Assembly (NCBI RefSeq): GCF_018687715.1
Contig: NC_056755.1
Location: forward strand, 39,179,501-39,243,500
From: Carya illinoinensis
Taxonomy: Eukaryota > Streptophyta > Magnoliopsida > Fagales > Juglandaceae
DNA length: 64,000 nt
Direction: 5' to 3'
Part shown: piece by piece, positions 59,503-64,000 of the stretch
How the letters are laid out: each line of letters begins with the position of its first letter
Position numbering within the stretch: position 1 is the stretch's first letter
Notes under the pieces: generated by a model
The model's database searches: none
The model's input: only the letters and a program-made list of their open reading frames with translations
What the model was told of the DNA's origin: nothing
Made by a program: the position numbers and the translations under genes

Positions 59503-62500
59503 ATGGTGCTGACAGAAAAGGATCTTTCGACTGCCTTGAACGCAAAAATTATTGGGTCAGGCAGTGAAGTCATGGTTCTGGCACATGGGTTTGGGGGAGA
59601 CCAGTCTGTCTGGGACAAAATCCTGCCCTCCTTGTCTCAACATTACAGTGTTCTTATTTTCGACTGGAACTTTGCTGGTGCCATTGATCAAGATCTAAAC
59701 CTCTACGATCCTGTCAAGTACTCTAAGTACGATGCTTTTGCCAATGACTTAATTGAACTCCTAGATGAGATGAGGCTGAAGTCTTTGGTTTTTGTTGGAC
59801 ATTCGATGTCTGGTATGATTGGATGCATCGCTTCCATCAAAAGACCCGACCTCTTTAAGAGGCTCATCCTCGTTGGGTCTTCACCAAGGTAGTTTATAAA
59901 CATCATATCTTTCTGTTTCTTAATGGTTTTTTCTTCGGTTGAGACTTGCAAACACACACACACACACACAAATCTAAATAAATCTTTTGGCAATTAGTTG
60001 TGGATCATTTGTTTATGGTCGGCTGTTCTCTGATTCTTGATAATGTTCTTGATCTCTCTTTCTTCTCCTCCTAATTTATTTTGTTCTTTGTTTTGGGATT
60101 TGATCCAGGCACACCCATTTAATTGAAAAACATGTTAATTGTATCTAGATTTGCATATCAGATACATAGAAAAAGAACTCGTGGCAAAAGCCACAAAATG
60201 TTATAGTGTCGATCGCCAGTTTTTCCGATTTAGTTTTCTTAAATATTTGAGTAATTATGATCTATTTGTGCAGTATTTTGAGAAATGCTTTAGTAACAAA
60301 GAGATGTTATAAAATAAATTTATAAATTAACGTATTTTAATGTAATAGGTTAGATAATAAAATTACTTTTATTATAAATTAAAGTAGATCTAACGCATAT
60401 TATATGAAATTATCTCAATTTATCGATTTACTTTTACAAAATCTAGTACTTACACTTCTCGCAGTAGAATGTGATAGATAAATAGAAATAAGTCATAAAA
60501 ATTTAGAATTAAAAAATCAAACCATTATTTCTAATAGATCATTATGTGTTTATATATATATATATATATGTATATGTCTCTTCAGGGATATATATGGATT
60601 CTATCTAGAAAAGATCATGACCTCGAGCACAACCTAACTAATTAAGTGCATCTTTTTTGACTGTACGAATGAATTAATATGCTTGTAATTTGAAGTGTTT
60701 TATCAACCCCACACACACATGATATATATGGAAAAAACTATTTTGCTGCCTAAGTTTTACCGCTCTGGTTGACTACTTGGCAAAAATTATTATTATTATT
60801 ATTTACTTAATAATTAAGATAGCAATTTTAAGCGTATTGGTTTTTTTTTTTTTAAAACATTGAAATATGTTAAAAATATATGAAAAAAAAAGAGTTTAAA
60901 CCGCCTAGTAGTAACAATGAGTGGTATTACTTAGGCGCGGAGTAACACCGCTTTATATGTATATAGAGAGAGAGAGATCTAGAGAGAGAGAGCTAACCAA
61001 TCAAACATGCAGACACAAATTAAATAGGGTTAATGTTAATGATATATATTGGTGCCGGCCGGGATTCCATTGTCTTCTAGCCCAGTGGTGGAGTTTATAT
61101 ATATGTCTGGTTTATATATTTGTAGCCCAGTGGAGTTTTTTTTTTATTATTATTTTATTTATGAAAACAAAGACTTTAATATTATCGGACTATATAGCTA
61201 GAGGACATGAACTAGGCAAGCTTAATTAAACTGAAGAAAGCGACACTGTTCCTAAATTTCCGGCCACTATTAATTTTGACTTGTTTCGCAGTTTAAAACA
61301 GCTTATTTGTTGGTAATTTGGACCTACCAAATTCACCCCTCCTAGGATCTACCTGGAATAACAAGAAAAATAGAGAAATAATAACAACACAAGATTTTAC
61401 GTGGAAACTCCAAAACAGGAGAAAAACCACCAGACCCAGAGAAAAAAATACACTATGTGAAAAATTATTACAATCACATAATTTCTCTCCTCACCCCAAA
61501 CACACCCACAAAGCTTTCCCCACTAGCAAAACTTTAACTCACACCTCTTCCCATTTTACAAAATGGACAACAGAGGAATTTAACTAGAGTCAAAAGTTAC
61601 TAGCTAAGCATTTGACTGGTGCACTTAAACTAAGAGGCTAAGCCTCTTATTTATAACTTCAAAATTCTGCCCCTTTGTTATTTCCCACCAGTGTGAGACT
61701 AAAAGGAGCAAAACATAACAATCTCCACCTTGCGACTTTGACTAGTCCCACAGCCAAACTCCACATCAATGAAGATCTTCATAGCTTCCGCTATCATGCT
61801 TCACCATAAAAGCATACCCACTTAGAATAAACCAATTCCAAGCATTTCACTTCGGCTCATGTCGAAAACAACCTTGCTGAAAATTATGGTGTAACTTCCA
61901 CATTTGGCTCTCCTGGAAGTTCATCAGCCATCGACATGAATTTCCACCACACACCCTGCATTAATGCCAAACCAATGCCCGTGTGCAAACTTGTGGACCT
62001 GCTAATATTAACACATCCTCTATCATGACAACTTTGAGAATTAGTAACATGCCATAAGGATGTACATGTTTCCTTTTTCATGGAGAGAGACACAACATTA
62101 GCATCAATACCAGTATCTCCATTTACTGACTTGGAGCCACTTGCCGAATCAGCTCCTTGTACTAGCCGTTTCATCAGTCGCTAGAATCACTGCTGACTTC
62201 AGGGGTTGATCTGCCCTTCCACACCTTGTGGAAACCAATTTCTCCACCTCAAATCTAACAAGATTTGAAGCCCTACTTCCTAACATTGATTTGATGAATT
62301 TACTGTAGAAATGAATAGTACCTCACTAAGTCAGTTCCCAGGAAAGATTGGAGGGTCACAATGGACACACTTAAAATTTCCAATCTCCTAGACAGAACCT
62401 CCTTAGACTGTACATATCCACACTACCACACCAAAACTCCACCCCACAAAAAGAACCTAGTGGCTCTGATACCAACTGTTAGTAATTTGGACCTCCCAAA

Positions 62501-63421
62501 TTCACCCCCCCTAGGATCTACCCTTTGCAGGAATAACAAGAAAAATAGAGAAATAATAACAATACAAGATTTTACGTGGAAACTCCAAAACAGGAGAAAA
62601 ACCACCAGACCCAGAGAAGAAAATACACTATGTGAAAAATTATTACAATCATATAATTTCTCTCCTCACCCCAAATACACCCACAAAGCTTTCCCCACTA
62701 GCAAAACTTTAACTCACACCTATTCCCATTTTACAAAATGGACAACAGAGGAATTTAACTAGAGTCAAAAGTTACTAGCTAAGCATTTGACTAGTGCACT
62801 TAAACTAAGAGGCTAAGCCTTTTATTTATAACTTCAAAATTCTGCCCCTTTGTTATTTCCCACCGGTGTGGGACTAAAAGGAGCAAAACATAACATTATT
62901 TTGGACGCATGCTTACAGATGTTAGTGGTGCTTGATTAGCTCAACATACATGATCGTGTGTGTGTGTGTATAGGTACATAAACATCGAGGGTTATGAAGG
63001 TGGATTTGAGGACTCAGACATCGAGCAGATCATTTCAAACATTGAATCCAACTATCAAAACTGGGCTTCAGCCTTTGCTTCTCTTGTAGTCGACACAAAA
63101 GATCCCCAATCGGTAGATAAGTTCGCAAAATGCTTGGCAAGAATGAGACCTGAAGTGGCACTTCCCTTAGCCAAAACTGTATTTTACAGCGATGAACGAC
63201 AAGTTCTCGACAAGGTCACTACTCCATGCACAATCATCCAGACCACCAAGGACCGCGTTGTCCCAAATTCAGTGCCACTCTATATGCAGAAGAAAATCAA
63301 AGGAAAGTCGACTGTGGAAATGATAGAAGGTGATGGACATTTTCCACAGCTAACTGCGCATCTCCAGTTCCTTGATTTGCTAGGACGTGTCCTGGGTTTT
63401 CATGATCTTGGTCGTGACTAA
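59503..63421 (+). CDS. DLK2: DLK2-type alpha/beta hydrolase (D14/KAI2 family), 277 aa
   Basis: Exons are 59,503-59,888 and 62,974-63,421 (CCAAG|GTAGTT; GTGTATAG|GTAC; phase 2). The intron splits the Arg of SSPRY, the usual place in this family. The fold shows HGFGGDQSVWDK (oxyanion-loop His-Gly, residues 28-39), nucleophile elbow GHSMSG (Ser101), Asp222 in TKDRVVP and His251 in DGHFPQ, so the catalytic triad is complete. DWNFAGA and YMQKKIKGKSTVEMIE fit DLK2 better than D14 or KAI2. Family members bind and hydrolyse butenolide-type signals (strigolactones or karrikin-like compounds); DLK2's own ligand is less clear. The length is normal. The 3,085-bp intron is half filled by an LTR element. 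An overlapping upstream ORF (59,382-59,567, another frame) would matter if transcription starts before it. Confidence 0.92.
60280..60460. mobile_element. Foldback MITE in the DLK2 intron
   Basis: The left end GAGAAATGCTTTAGTAACAA and reversed right end GAGAAGTGTAAGTACTAG resemble the MITE at 24,691-24,873 (GAGAAATACTTTAGTCACAA). Confidence 0.5.
60745..60941. mobile_element. MITE of the ~190-bp family, copy E (best preserved), in the DLK2 intron
   Basis: GCCTAAGTTTTACCGCTC (60,748-60,765) pairs with the reversed 60,919-60,936, GCCTAAGTAATACCACTC, with three mismatches in 18. The core contains CTTAATAATTAAGATAGCAA and a poly-T run. It serves as reference for copies A, C and D. Confidence 0.7.
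61303..62900 (-). mobile_element. Non-autonomous LTR retrotransposon, 1,588 bp, in the DLK2 intron
   Basis: The LTRs are 61,308-61,720 (413 bp) and 62,477-62,895 (419 bp), with TGTT...AACA ends. The target duplication TTATT is exact at 61,303-61,307 and 62,896-62,900. The primer site is on the - strand: TGGTATCAGAGCCA, the complement of 62,461-62,474, next to the right-hand LTR. A purine-rich AAGGTGGAGAT (complement of 61,721-61,731) abuts the other LTR. The element is therefore oriented - and opposite to DLK2. The 756-bp interior has one 96-codon - strand frame (61,884-62,174) resembling no gag or pol I know. The LTRs differ by about 12 substitutions and one 6-bp indel by my count. It needs trans-acting copia enzymes. 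Confidence 0.92.
62461..62474 (-). promoter_or_regulatory. Primer-binding site of the intronic LTR element
   Basis: The complement reads TGGTATCAGAGCCA, a perfect initiator-Met-type primer site two bases from the LTR end. Confidence 0.88.
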
Positions 63422-63431
63422 TGCACGTACA

Positions 63432-63462
<31 letters not shown>

Positions 63463-64000
63463 ATTATCTCATGAGATAATCTATCTAAGTTAATTCTAGG
63501 GCAAAGTTAAGGAATAGATGCAGATAATTAGACTAGCTAGCTAGGAGTACTTGTAATTTCATCATGTTCATGTAGCGTGCGTTTATGGCTATGGGAAGAG
63601 GTAAGAGCTGCATGCATGGTGAATTAGTTTGGTCTCGTATGATGATGCAGTTTCGTCTTATTGGAGTACTTTCGAGTTGTTATTTATTTAATTAAAAGCT
63701 TTGTGAAGTTTATAATTAAAAATGTTGTCCTGAAATTAATACTTTGGTTCTAATTATTGTGAGCAAGTAGAACTCTTGGAAAGTAATTGCTTTTGTCTTT
63801 GGATGTATCATGTATGTTAGACTACTAGAATTGTGTTCTAAAAATCAATTTAGTTTGTGCACTATTTCAATAAAATTATTTATGAATAATCCTAGATACA
63901 TGCATGGATTGTGTAAGCTAGCGTTGTGCACTCTTTTTGAGAAAAGAGTGGGATTTATCGTTAAAAAAATTAATTTTTTCAATATATGGGTCCAATAATT
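63422..64000 (+). other. DLK2 3' UTR and downstream DNA
   Basis: A (TA)n tract lies at 63,434-63,460. A perfect AATAAA at 63,869-63,874 is a possible but distant polyadenylation signal, about 450 bases after the stop. No further gene begins before the window ends. Confidence 0.45.
63869..63874 (+). terminator. Candidate polyadenylation signal
   Basis: AATAAA within TTCAATAAAATTA, the only perfect copy I noted downstream of DLK2. Confidence 0.4.

Noticed and set aside
59382..59567. 61-codon frame as a signal peptide exon for DLK2
   Set aside because: It is out of frame with DLK2, and D14/KAI2-family proteins are soluble and begin at the chosen ATG.
61318..61587. 89-codon + strand frame, repeated at 62,361-62,762
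   Set aside because: Both lie in the two LTRs of the DLK2 intronic element and are antisense to it. They duplicate because the LTRs do.

Overview
This is a stretch of a dicot plant nuclear genome. It is AT-rich, its genes carry introns, and it is dense with retrotransposons and MITEs. Several MITEs resemble families I associate with Fagales (walnut/hickory/oak relatives), but that placement is inference. No CRISPR array, bacterial-type operon or rRNA/tRNA gene is visible. I found no new defence-like system.

Three apparently functional genes lie on the + strand. The first is a heavy-metal-associated (HMA) domain protein (22,998-24,546, three exons, 159 aa). The second is a VIN3-like/VRN5-type (VEL) chromatin protein (coding 40,650-47,776, four coding exons, 720 aa, with a 5' UTR intron and a 4.36 kb first coding intron). 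The third is a DLK2-type alpha/beta hydrolase of the D14/KAI2 family (59,503-63,421, two exons, 277 aa). Between the second and third are two decayed exons of HCF101, the plastid Fe-S scaffold P-loop ATPase (49,527-49,655 and 50,932-51,003). From memory, Arabidopsis has the same set as consecutive loci At3g24450, At3g24440 (VRN5/VIL1), At3g24430 (HCF101) and At3g24420 (DLK2). The window therefore looks like a conserved microsyntenic block in which HCF101 has died in place.

Most of the rest is mobile DNA. 1-3.3 kb: a possible minus-strand 5' gene end at the left edge, plus MITEs. 3,324-8,560: a complete Ty1/copia element with 296-bp LTRs, target-site duplication ATTTG, and a gag-pol broken by in-frame stops. 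9.7-11.2 kb: a decayed second copia. 11.2-14.4 kb: the LTR, primer site and gag of a + strand Ty3/gypsy chromovirus-like element, with a hAT-type MITE in its LTR. 14.5-19.1 kb: a Tat-lineage gypsy relic on the - strand, holding a 418-bp TIR insertion. 27.0-33.0 kb: a decayed L1-type LINE on the - strand, whose reverse transcriptase is split by a tandem TRIM array (LTR-internal-LTR-internal-LTR). 33-39.3 kb: AT-rich intergenic DNA with MITEs. The VIN3-like first intron holds a hAT MITE, a tRNA-derived SINE and an inverted pair of TRIM-like LTRs. 51-59 kb: intergenic DNA with foldback MITEs and a duplicated block. The DLK2 intron holds a 1.59 kb non-autonomous LTR retrotransposon with perfect TSDs.

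The three genes do not form a pathway. They are linked by conserved position. Exon boundaries were read by hand from splice sites and reading phase, and family names rest on remembered motifs, not on a search.
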